Below, piece by piece: positions 1-11,300 of a stretch of 64,000 nt of DNA. The stretch lies in NCBI GenBank assembly GCA_037367405.1, contig JAZKJV010002316.1, positions 62,001-126,000 on the forward strand, written 5' to 3'. The notes below the pieces were generated by a model that was not told the DNA's origin, did not search any database, and saw nothing but the letters and a program-made list of their open reading frames with translations. The DNA comes from Ottelia alismoides (lineage: Eukaryota > Streptophyta > Magnoliopsida > Alismatales > Hydrocharitaceae). Every line of letters starts with the position of its first letter. Within the stretch, counting starts at the first letter, position 1. The position numbers and the translations under genes are program-made.

Positions 1-3000
1 TGGCGGTGGAGGAGGTGGTGGTGGGGGTGATGTTGTAGGTGATAATGACGGAGGAAGATGCATATAGACCTCTTCTCCATCCTCTGAAGGATTAAGCCTG
101 TCACGTGTGGGGGGAAAATACATAATGAACTCGAAGAAGGTGACATCTGCACTGACATAGTATCTTCGTCGAACAAGGTCAAAGCAACGATATCCTTTTT
201 GGGTCTTAGAATACCCAACAAACACACATTTGACAACCCTTGGAGAGATCTTGTCAAGACCAGGAGACATTTGATGAACAAACATTACAGAACCAAAAAC
301 ACGAGGTGTTAGCGAGAAAAGATCCGTCCCGGGAAACACAATAAAAACAGGATCTATCGCAACACCGAAGAGGGCATACGATTCACCAGATAGCAAGCAG
401 TTAGAATCGCATCTCCCCAGTATGAATGAGGAGCACGACTCTGAATCAAAAGTGTCCTGGTAATATCTAACAGATGGCAGTGTTTTCGTTCTGCCACCCC
501 ATTCTTTTGGGAAGTATATGCACAAGATTTTTGATGCACAATGCCAAGAGACCTAAGGAATTGAGAAAGTTGCGTACTGCAAAATTCTAATGCATTATCA
601 AAACGAATAAACTTGTCTTTTGCAAAAAAAATTCCTTATTTCATTAATAAAGGAATGGATATCAGGACCTGCATCAGACTTATTATTAAGAAGAAATACC
701 CAAGACAATCTCGAAAACTCATCAATAGCAACAAGATAAAACCTGTGTCCTTGATGATCTGGGACACGACTAGGACCCCAAATATCAAAATGGAGCAACT
801 CAAACAGACTATGACTGCTTCTACCCTGACGACTTTGGAACGTAGACCGATGATGCTTCCCAAGCTGGCAGGCTTCGCACTGAAAAGTAGAGCGAGGAGA
901 AATCTGTGGAAAAACGTGACTCAGCTTTTGTAGAGGAAGATGATCAAATTGAAGATGCCACATATATGGAGAGATAGATCCAGTGCGAAGAGAAAAGGCA
1001 TCAACATATGGAGACTGCACTAATCTGTAGAGGCCCCCTTGTTCACGGCCAGTCCAATCACCCTACTCGTTGGTATATCCTGAAACACAAGAGCAACTTG
1101 ATCAAATATGTCACGACAATGTAAGTCTTTAGTGATTTGACTAATTGATAATACATTCATAGAAAATTCAGGAGCATAAAGAACATTCTGAAGCCTCAGT
1201 GCGGAAGTCAAATGCACTTCCCCCTGACCAGTAATGGGGGAGTGTGTCTCATCTGCTATCACAACAGATCGTCCAGACTGAGTCGGACGGAACACACTAA
1301 ACTGGCCTCTATCATCACGAAGATCAAGATTCAGAAATGCGGTATGCGGTATTCGTTCGGTCATGCGGTCTAAAGCGAGTAAGCGGATATGCGGAGGAGT
1401 ATACGGAAGTATATGCGGTTCATGCGGTTTGTAATATATTAATTTAAAATATTATAAAATAAACAATAAAATGTGTTTATTAATAAAAGTTGATGATTTA
1501 ACAAAATTCAAAATAAAAAATTTCAAATAAGATAATATAATCAATAAGATATATGATTATTTTTTAGTGTATATTTTGAATTTAATGCATATATATACGT
1601 ATACAAATTTGGATACAACAAGGAATACATGATTCTATAAGAAAACCTTTAATATATAGATAACAAAAGTGAAGAATAATCATAGGTACATACACCCAAA
1701 ATTATACACATATATGTATCTCCATGGGATAAAATATGTTGACACAAAATATAGGGGAAGATTGTTTGCATATAAAAATTATTAGAAATACAAAAATGCA
1801 AAGTGTCAGAATGTTAGTCAATTATTTCATGTTTTATTTGATGAATTAGAATGAATTTCATTTTATAGAAAATTCAAAAAGTAGTAAACAATTCACTAAT
1901 AAGTGTTGAGAACAATGGAAAAAATGGATAAGAGAAAAAATATCCTAGATTATATTCCCAAATGCAACATATACGAGAATAATGAAAAGATGCATCAACG
2001 TAAATGATGATATAAGAGTTGCTTGGAAAAAAATCGAGTTAATGTGTCATCAACATGCCATGGATTAATATGAATCCTATTAGATATGCGGCCACATATG
2101 CGGCCGTATATGCCGCATATGCGGACCGCATATGCGTTTTGATCGCATATTGCCGTATATGGCATATGCGCTTCGGTCAAGTGACCGAATACGCATATGC
2201 GGCCGCATATGCGGCCGCATGGACCGTATTTCCGAACATTGACGAAGATGATGAGAAACACCTAAATTCATGATCCATTCTGATAATTATGTCCTATAAC
2301 AACTAGTAAAGGCATATTCTATACCTGATGTGGATGCTGATGCTGAGAGCCTGAGGCAACTACCTCTGAAGACCCTGAAGGATAGCTGGTCGACCCAGAA
2401 GTAACATGCATAATATCTTTTAGTCGTGCCATAAGCTTGCCAAATCTCTGGTCAGATGTAGGTGATGAAGTCCCAGCCTGTTGTGTCTGCTCTGCAACCT
2501 GGGCTGAAGCATGAAACCCATGCTTAGAATAGCAGGTTTCCTCTAAGTGGCCAAACCTGTGACAATAGGTGCACTGTTGATGGGATCGACCACCCCTCCT
2601 CTGCCCCGACTGGAACTTCCCCTACCACGATATGGTGCATGGCTTCCTGTACCACGTGATACTGCCATAGCTGAAGATGTCTGAGACTGTAAAGTATGAT
2701 CAGATGATATAGATAGTCTACTCAATCTGCGATATGCCTCCTCCATTGGAGGTATGGTAGCATCAGTGAGGATCTAAGCACGAGCTGCATCATATTCAGG
2801 ATCAAGGGCTGCTAGAAAGACTCCAGTCATCGCAGAGTCTCTGTATGCCATGAGCTGCTCTGGTGTAGTAATCAAGGGAATGTAGCCATGTGACTTCTCA
2901 AACATACCCCTTAAAGAAGTATAGAGGGTGCGAAGGGGGTGACCATTCTGCTTCGATGTGAAGATATCGTGCTGGAGCTGTAGTATCTTCGACTCATTCT

Positions 3001-3319
3001 TTGTCGGAGAGTATGTAGCGGCAAGAATGTCCCACATAGCCTTTGCAGTAGGTTTACTCAGGATATCATTGCCTATCTCCATGGTTATAGTCCCGAATAG
3101 CCACACACGAGTATATGCATCATCCGCCTCCCATGAGGCATTTGTCCCTGTCTTGTCACGTGGCTCCTCTGTCGTGAGGATGTGCTTCTTGCCATTACAT
3201 TGTATCAAACTCATGAACTGAATGGCCCACGGTTCATAATTGGTTCCATCCATTTTGACTATGGGTGCTGGATCTTTGAAGGCACCCATGGATGGTACCT
3301 CGGCTTTGTTGTCGGACAT
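1..3319 (-). pseudogene. Copia A gag-pol remnant (gag, protease flank, GAG-pre-integrase, integrase)
   Basis: Translated on the minus strand, gag starts at MSDNKAEVPSMGAFK (ATG at 3319) and shows the UBN2-type gag core (TNYEPWAIQF, TPEQLMAYRDS, LAALDPEYDAARA). A stop follows at about 2774. The RGRG-rich stretch continues in another frame at 2746-2543. The hAT insertion interrupts the protease region. Beyond it are the GAG-pre-integrase motif (FQCEACQLGKHHRS) and integrase (HFDIWGPSRVPD, AIDEFSRLSWVF, CAYTSQKNGVAERKH) in at least three broken frames. The linker after integrase (VGYSKTQKGYRCFD, proline-rich) reaches base 1. It cannot make a functional polyprotein. Confidence 0.85.
1325..2241. 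mobile_element. hAT-like non-autonomous element 1 (917 bp, ATGCGG subterminal repeats)
   Basis: The element is bounded by a perfect 8-bp target duplication ACGAAGAT (1317-1324 and 2242-2249). Its ends are inverted: CAAGATTCAGAAATGCGG on the left, and CAATGTTCGGAAATACGG read inward from the right. Both ends carry clustered ATGCGG/CCGCAT words. The middle (about 1430-2080) is AT-rich with no coding capacity. The 8-bp duplication and CA..TG ends are typical of the hAT superfamily. It lies inside copia A. Confidence 0.88.
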
Positions 3320-3781
3320 GACAACTATCTCCAAGACTGGGTTAGCAATAAGAAATACCGGTGCCTACACCGACATACAAGAAGATGGTTGTAGGTGTAC
3401 ACTCATACCACAACCTCTTCCATTCTTCTGGAGATTCTTTTGGGTAACTAGGTGTTCTATATGTTCACGTCACACCCTAGGTACCCAAGAACATGCGTGA
3501 TGGCACGAAGGCGGAGGCGTGTGATAACACGGAGACAGAGGTGCGTGAGTGCGATGATGCACATGAACAGGCGCAGGTGCATAGGCACAGGTGCATGCGC
3601 AATGCGCGAGAACAAGCATAGGTGCACGCGCGACGCGCATGCCCGTGCGAGGACCGGCGACGGCGATGTGCGCGGTGGTGATGCGCAAGGGTCGCAGGCG
3701 CGTGCGGCGAGGTAATAGGGTTTCGGTAGGGGTAGGACTCTAGGGCACAGGCTCCGGTCTAGGACCGTCGCTCTGATACCA

Positions 3782-3924
3782 TGTGGATGGAAAAGAAAAA
3801 GTTGTATTTCATCTAAACCTAGAGCTCTCTTATATAGGAGAAAAACTCAACGGGTAAATTACATAAACATGACAAAAGAAATAAAAAATATAGATAAAAG
3901 CAACAAAATATAAGTATCTTAACA
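3782..3924 (-). repeat. 5' LTR of copia A, with adjacent tRNA-iMet primer-binding site
   Basis: The block starts TGTGGATGG and ends CTTAACA, with TG..CA termini. On the minus strand TGGTATCAGAGC (3770-3781) lies directly inside it. The LTR holds the core 'ctctcttatatagga', a TATA box on the minus strand shared with the other copia LTRs here. Its length (143 bp) matches the 144-bp LTRs of the copia in the MYB3R gene, but the U3 part is more diverged. Confidence 0.8.
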
Positions 3925-5180
3925 ATATCCATTTCCACATTTATGAATTTTCTACAACTTATACCGATATTTGATTAATAAACGAATACAAATATCCATA
4001 TTTGGTACTTCTTCGAATACAAAAAGTGAGTATTTGGATATATTCATATCCATTTTCATCCCTAGCACCTGTTAGCTATATATAAACACAGTATATGCGT
4101 TGAATGTGTTATATAGATATGCTGATGTAGATTGTATCGGTTGCCTTGAAACTGTAAATTGGTCTCTTTAATCGTAATTAGGTTTACCTAAAAATTGCTA
4201 GTTATTGGATAGAATTTAATCACATGAGAAACTAAAATGGGTCATGATTTAACTAAAAATTCAACAGTTTTTGTGACTAGACTTTGTTTCTTGCAACCGA
4301 TGATTTGGAGAAGCACCAATTTTTAGTGTTTTTCTAAATGGGGTTTTATTTGCCATTCTACTCCAGTGATTGGAATTTTTATTTGAAATCTTACACTCAT
4401 TTGTCGCGGTTTTCTCCAAACACAGTGCGTTGAGAACGGTGCCTTAACAGTCCGTAGTGGAGAATCATTTTATTGGACTTTCATGTTATTTGTGATTCAC
4501 TTGTTTTGTTATTCGACAACTGACTTAGCCTCTTGGATGCTCATTTGTTAATATGCATACGTGCTTGTTGTGGATTTAGTATATAATGACCTGCTCAAGT
4601 ATTTCTAGATAGATCATTGTTATGGGTGAATTCATGTATGCTTTAGGAGTTTGAAGTATGCACCATCTAATTCCATATTATCAAAATATCTTTGTCGAAG
4701 GCCCTTTTATTTACTGTACCTGTTAATCAAGTGGACTTTGTTGCTTCTGTTGTTCAATTTTATGCATATGCATGTAAGGAGGTGGGTGATTGAGATATAA
4801 AAATGGTTGGGGTTACTTTGCAAATTATAAAATGGATGAAGCCTGTAAAACCTTTGCATACTTTGAGGTTATGCTTCTGCATTGGAGTCATTTCACCATG
4901 TCTCATGTTGGTGATGTGATTGAATTCTCATTACAGATTGTAGAGTCCAGAGACGTTAGTACTCACTATACTGGAACTGACATTGACTTTTGTTATGCTG
5001 CATTCTTTTCATGTTATGCTTGATATTTCAAATAAGAAGGGTGAAATGCCAACATAAACGTCATAACTGTCAATGTCATCACTATACTAGGATACTTCTT
5101 TTCTTTACAAGTCTTATTGACATGAACGTCAAGGTTTCAGAACTGTCGGCTTTCATGTGGGTTAACTTGAACTATTTCAG
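3925..5180. other. Probable intron of the MYB3R gene, no gene seen
   Basis: AT-rich non-coding DNA lies between copia A and the first visible MYB3R exon. It ends in a pyrimidine-rich tract and an AG acceptor (tatttcag) at 5180. I looked for the expected R1/R2 coding sequence (such as the segment before the RERW motif) and did not find it. The preceding exon must be left of the window or lost. Confidence 0.55.
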
Positions 5181-5309
5181 GTGGCATAATCATCTGAACC
5201 CTGCGATAAACAAGGATGCATGGACCCAGGAAGAAGAGTTGAAACTGATTCAAGCTCATCAATTATATGGGAACAAATGGGCAGAGTTGTCAAAATTCCT
5301 TCCTGGCAG
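5181..5309 (+). CDS. MYB3R exon: end of R2 and most of R3
   Basis: The exon follows an acceptor at 5179-5180 and ends at GGCAG before the donor GTAAGA (5310). It opens with the last base of an arginine codon, then WHNHLNPAINKDAW. It carries the first two tryptophans of R3 (DAW and NKW) and ends within the Arg codon of LPGR. The next exon supplies the third base, so the phase agrees. Confidence 0.9.
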
Positions 5310-8300
5310 GTAAGAATTGAATTTCTCTGGAATGGATCAAGTTGCGGCTTTTATCTTCAACATCGGGTAAATAGATTCCATTTGTCATTTGTCAGCAAGT
5401 TGCTGACCTTTTATCTTGTCATCACTTACAGGACAGACAATGCAATAAAAAACCATTGGAACAGTTCTGTAAAGAAGAAATTGGATTTCTATATTGGATC
5501 AGGGCTACTCACACATTCCGAAGATTTACCTACAGCTGAAATCTCGAACCAATTGTTATCAATTTCCTCAGAAGAAAGACAGAAACTAGTCCATGAAGTT
5601 CCTCCAAAAGACAGACTGGATGTTGAAAGGGTTTCTGAGTGCCCTGCTGGGTCTGTTCAAGCTAGTTGCTCCTATTCTGAGTGCATGACAGGCCCAGGTT
5701 CTTCATTAGAAAATGATTCAGTGGATTTTTCTGCTAATGAGAACGTCCAGAACAATCATCTTGTCATGCACTGTGGAAAAAGTGTTTTTTCAAAGACTCC
5801 TTCAGGCACATACATTTACCCAGAATTATATTTCATGCTTTCAACATATTCACATGCCTCTGACAAATTATATTTCATGCTTTCAACTTATTCACATGCC
5901 TCTAACAAATGTATCTTTGTAGGCGATGGAGCATTTGAAACCGTACATGAACCGCATTGCTTGCAGGATGTACCAAGTCCATCTTTGGCGGTTGTACAAG
6001 ATGTATCAGCAGGATCTTTGATAACCACAGAATGTTTGGATACTAGTTATGGGGGAAGACTTGCTTTGCCCCCGGCTCGTGGTATGCATTACCTTTTCAC
6101 TTTCTCTGACTTTGATAAGTCATTAATTTGGTGAACTCTTAAAAATGTGCACTGCAATATTTCTTTTTGTTACCATTTCAAAAACAAATATTTCATTTTT
6201 TCTAGATCGACATTCATCCATGATTAATTTGGGGTGGGTGTGGGTTGCATTTCAGGTTCATCTGTCATGATTTCACTTTCTTCTGCAGACTCTGTCGGTA
6301 AGCCTCTTAAATCTGAAGCTGGTTCGATCACATCTCCAATTTACTCATCAGATGTGATATCCGCAATGGATAATGATGGTTTAGTGACTGCTGATTTACT
6401 GCTGAGTTATCCATGTTGAAGGGAACGAATGAGATGCTTTTCCATTAACCCTAGAGCTCTCTTATATAGGAGAAAAGCTCTAGGGTAAATTACATAACAG
6501 GGACAAATAAATACTACAAAATAAACGTTACTCTAACAAATAAACGTTACTCTAACACTCCCCCTCAAGCTGGAGCATATATATCCAACATGCTCAGCTT
6601 GGAACAACAAAGATGAAATGGACCCCTAGCAAGGGCCTTGGTAAACATGTCTGCAACCTGATCACCAGATGATACATGAGATGTTGAAATAAGTCCTTTC
6701 TTGATTAAGTCTCGTGTAAAGTGACAATCCACTTCAATGTGCTTCGTCCTCTCATGGAAGGCTGGATTATTTGCTATGAACAGGGCTGCTTGATTATCAC
6801 ATTTTAGGTGCATGGGAAGAGGAATATCAATGGTTAAATCGGTCAAAACGGATTTAACCCACATCATCTCAGCACTACCTTGGGCCATTGCCCTATATTC
6901 TGATTCTGCACTTGATCGTGCCACCACATTTTGCTTCTTACTCTTCCAAGCTACTGGTGAGGTGCCAATGAATACAATAAATCCTGAAGTTGACTTTCTA
7001 TCATTAGGACACCCAGCATAGTCTGCATCAGCATAACCTGTGATAGATATGGAAGTATCTCTTCTATACAGAAGACCAGTGCCTGGAGAGGACTTCAGAT
7101 ATCTCAAGATCATAAAAACAGCATTCATGTGAGTCTGCCTGGGCTGCTCCATGAATTGACTTACCCTATTAACCGCAAATGCTATATCCGGTCGGGTAAT
7201 CGTGACATACAAGAGCTTTCCTACTAGCTCTCTATATCGTCTCTTGTCAACCTCCTCAGAATCATCATCATAAAGTTTGACATTAGAATCCATAGGTGTA
7301 GCAGCTGGTCTGCACCCTGCCATACCTGTCTCAGATAAGAGATCCGTAACATACTTCTTTTGTGTTATTACCATTCCTTGCTTGTTCCGTGCAAACTCCA
7401 GCCCCAAAAAATAACGAAGTGTACCCAAATCCTTCATAACAAACTGCTCTCCAAGAAACTTCTTGGCTGCTTGAATGCCCTGCTCATTACTGCCTGTAAT
7501 AACAATATCATCAACATATACTAAGATGATCACAGTACCTCGCTGGTCTCTCTTTACAAAGAGAGTATGATCCGCTGTGGATCTGACGAAGCCCTTCTGT
7601 TCGATCAACTCCGAGAGCTTCTGAAACCAAGCCCGTGGGCTCTGCTTCAGGCCATATATGGCCTTATGGAGACGACACACCATACTAGACTCCCCCTCAG
7701 CCGCAAACCCTGGCGGCTGCTGCATATAGACCTCTTCCTGCAAGTCACCATACAAGAAGGCGTTCGTGACATCAAGCTGAAATAGGGGCCAGTCTCGGAC
7801 CACAGCAACAGCAATGAGGATCCGTAAGGTAGTATGACGGGCTACTGGAGAGAACGTCTCCTGATAGTCCACTCCATATGTTTGGGTGAACCCACGAGCA
7901 ACCAATCTGGCTTTGTATCTATCAACCGTACCATCTGCCCGATGCTTAACAGTAAAAACCCATTTGCTACCAACAATGGACGCACCTGGTGGAGGATGCA
8001 CAATACTCCACGTACCACGTGACTGTAACGCCGCCATTTCCTCTTCCATAGCTAACCGCCACGGGCTGCTCTGTAAGGCCTCCTGATAAGACCGTGGAAT
8101 ATGTACTGCCGACAACCCAACAACGAAGTTGCGGAAGTCCGGGGACAACCGCTCCAATGACGCCTGAGAGCAAAAATCCACCCCATATTTGGAATTCATC
8201 GTCCGAGCACGCTTCTGCCGTCTATGAGCAATGGGTATATGTAAGTCATCGACAGAAGGAATAACAGTATCATCAATAGCCTGTCCATCAGTACCCTGTA

Positions 8301-11300
8301 CATCTATCTGCATATTCAAATCACCTGTGCCATCAGTAGAACTCAAATGGTCAGTACATACCTCGGGCGTGCTGGATGATGGAGGAGGCACATGAGCAGA
8401 GGGCCTTCGCTGATAGACCTTAGGATAATGAGTAGTAGATGGTGGTGTTGGTGTAGGCTGCGGTGGTGGTGGAGTAGAACAAGGAACAGAAGAAGGTGGA
8501 GGCGGCACAAAGATGTCGTCTCCCTGCTCTGAGGGAGTGAGTCTGTCACCTGTAGGAGAGAAGTACATAATGGACTCAAAGAAGGTGACATCAGCACTAA
8601 CGTAATACCTTCGTTTAACCGGATCAAAACACCGATATCCCTTCTGGGTTTTGGAATAACCCACAAACACACATTTGACCGCTCTGGGAGAGAGCTTGTC
8701 AAGTCCAGGAGAAAAACAATGAACAAAAGCAACAGACCCAAAAACTCGTGGTGTTAGAGAAAAAAGATCCTTCTCGGGAAACGCAGTCAAGAACGGAATC
8801 TTTTCTCCTAACACTGTTGAAGGCATACGGTTAAGAAGATAACACGCAGTTAGAACCGCATCCCCCCAATAGGAGTGAGGAGCACGGCTCTGAATCAAAA
8901 GAGTTCTGGTCATATCTAACAAATGACGATGCTTCCTTTCGGCCACCCCATTTTGTTGGGAGGTATAGGCACACGATGTCTGATGTACAATCCCATGAGA
9001 CATAAGAAAGTTGGAAAGTTGGATACTACACAATTCTAGGGCATTGTCAGACCGTATGTACTTCACGTTAGCAGAAAAAATATTTTTTATTTCAAGAATA
9101 AACGTTTGAATAATATGACCAGCATCAGATTTATTTTTAAGTAGAAAGACCCAAGATAGTCTAGAGAAATCATCGACTGCAACCAGATAGAACCTGTGCC
9201 CTTGAAGATCAGGGACACGACTGGGACCCCAAATATCAAAATGCAGTAACTCAAACAGACTACGATGACTCGGACTTGAACGGCTTTGAAACGACGACCG
9301 GTGATGTTTCCCAAGCTGGCACGCCTCGCATTGAAAAGTAGACCTGGGAGAAATCTGGGGAAGGATATGGATCATCTTTTGTAACGGAAGATGACCAAAG
9401 CGTAGATGCCATGTGTAAGGTGAGACAGAACCAGCACGAACAGACGAGGCACCAACATAAGGAGACTGTGTCAGTCTATAGAGACCCCCTTGCTCACGGC
9501 CAGTTCCAATCACTCTGCCCGTTAGGATGTCCTGAAACACAAGAGTAGATGGATCAAATATGGCACGACAATGTAGGTCTTTAGTGATTTGACTGATTGA
9601 TAATAGATTCATGGAAAAATTAGGAGCATAAAGAACATTCTGAAGCCGTATCCCAGGGGTCAATTGCACCTCCCCCTGTCCACTAATGGGAGAATGTGTC
9701 CCATCAGCTATCACCACGGAGCGGCCTGTCTGAGTTGGAATAAAACCATCCAACTGCTCCTTGTTACCACATAAATGGTGAGAAGCTCCTGAATCCATGA
9801 TCCATTCTGATAGATCTGCACTGTAGCTACTAGTAAATGCATACATTGTACCTGAGTAGGATGCTGAGCCGGCTATCTCTGATGATCCTGAAGTACTAGC
9901 TGATCCCTGGCCAGGCATGATCTCTCGAAGTCTCGCCACTAACTCCTCAAACCGCTGATCCGGGACAAGGGAAGAGCCTCCTTCCTGCTGAGCCTGCTCC
10001 GCCATACGTGCCGTAGTAGTAGGAAACCCATGCTTGGAGTAGCATGTTTCCTCAGTGTGCCCAGTACGGCGGCAGTATGTGCACGGCTGCTTAGGAGGTC
10101 TACTACCTCCTCCTCCTCGACCGCGACCGCCTCTTCCTCGAAAATGTGAATAGCCTCCTCTGCCACGAACGGATGCCATGGCTGAAGGTGTCGAACCTCC
10201 ACCATGGGATATGGAGAGTCTACTCAGCCTGCGATATGCCTCCTCCATTGGTGGGATGGTGGCATCTGTAAGAATCTGTGCTCGTGCGGCATCATACTCC
10301 GGATCAAGAGCTGCTAGAAACACTCCAGTCATCACCGAGTCCCTGTATGCTTTGAGTTGCTCTGGTGTTGCCGTCAATGGAATATATCCGTGTAGCTTCT
10401 CAAACATACCCCTCAGAGAGGTGTAGAGGGTATGAAGAGGGCGTCCGTTCTGCTTTGAGGTGAAGATATCATGCTGGAGTTGTAATATCTTGGATTCGTT
10501 CTTCGCCGGAGAATAAGTGGCTGCTAAAATATCCCACATAGCCTTCGCAGTGGGTTGGCTCAGGATGTCATTGGCTATTTCCATGGATACAGTGCCGGAT
10601 AGCCAAACACGTGCATAGGCATCGTCAGCCTCCCATGAGGCATTAACCCCAGTCTTGTCCACAGGTTCCTCTTGTGTGAGGATATGCTTCTTGCCATTGC
10701 ATTGCATAAGACTCACGAACTGCATGGCCCACAGTTCATAGTTCGTGCCATCCATCTTTACTACAGGTGCTGGACCTTTGAAAGCACCCAGAGATGGAAC
10801 ATCTACCTTGTTGTCTGACATGATGACAACAATAACCTATAACTGGGGTTACACAATCAACCGACACTGCTTACTTGTACATAGACTCAAAACGGTCACG
10901 TGCACAAAACATGTGCATTCAAGAAAGCACGGCTAGGGCATATAGTGCACACGCACATGACTTGTGTGCACAGGAAGGCGCGCTGCAGGGGTTGACAACA
11001 CGCTGACTTGCGAGCACAGGGAAGGTGCTACAGGATTCAAGGCTCCAGAACTTGCGTGCACAGGCGAGATAGTCTCCAAAGATGGTCTCCAGAGGATTCC
11101 AGGCGAGATGGTCTCCAGAGGTCTCCAGATGTCCAGAGGGGATCGCTAAGAGGGATTGCCAGAGGGCTGCAGGCCTTGTGCCGCTCAATCGACAGAGAAG
11201 CGCGCGTTCAGAGAGAAGCCTCGCAAGAGAATCGCGCGATAAGGGGGTCGCGCAAGGAGAGGCGCGATCAGGGGCGTCGCGCGAGAGGAGGCGCTGGAGA

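Larger units (their letters stand above)
1..3924 (-). mobile_element. Copia A: old Ty1/copia retrotransposon, cut by the left edge
   Basis: This is a minus-strand copia element with one LTR in the window (3782-3924), a primer-binding site at 3770-3781, a GC-rich leader, gag and the first half of pol. The rest lies left of base 1. It is close in sequence to the intact copia at 6414-11716 but carries stops and frameshifts. A 917-bp hAT-like element is inserted at the protease region. If the MYB3R gene to its right is contiguous with missing upstream exons, this element sits in one of its introns. Confidence 0.88.

Noticed and set aside
4790..5180. Open frames before the R3 exon as MYB3R coding sequence
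   Set aside because: The residues do not match R1 or R2, and a good 3' splice site separates them from the R3 exon.
6800..8750. Plus-strand and alternate-frame ORFs inside copia B
   Set aside because: They overlap the long gag-pol frame, lack domains and are shadows of it.
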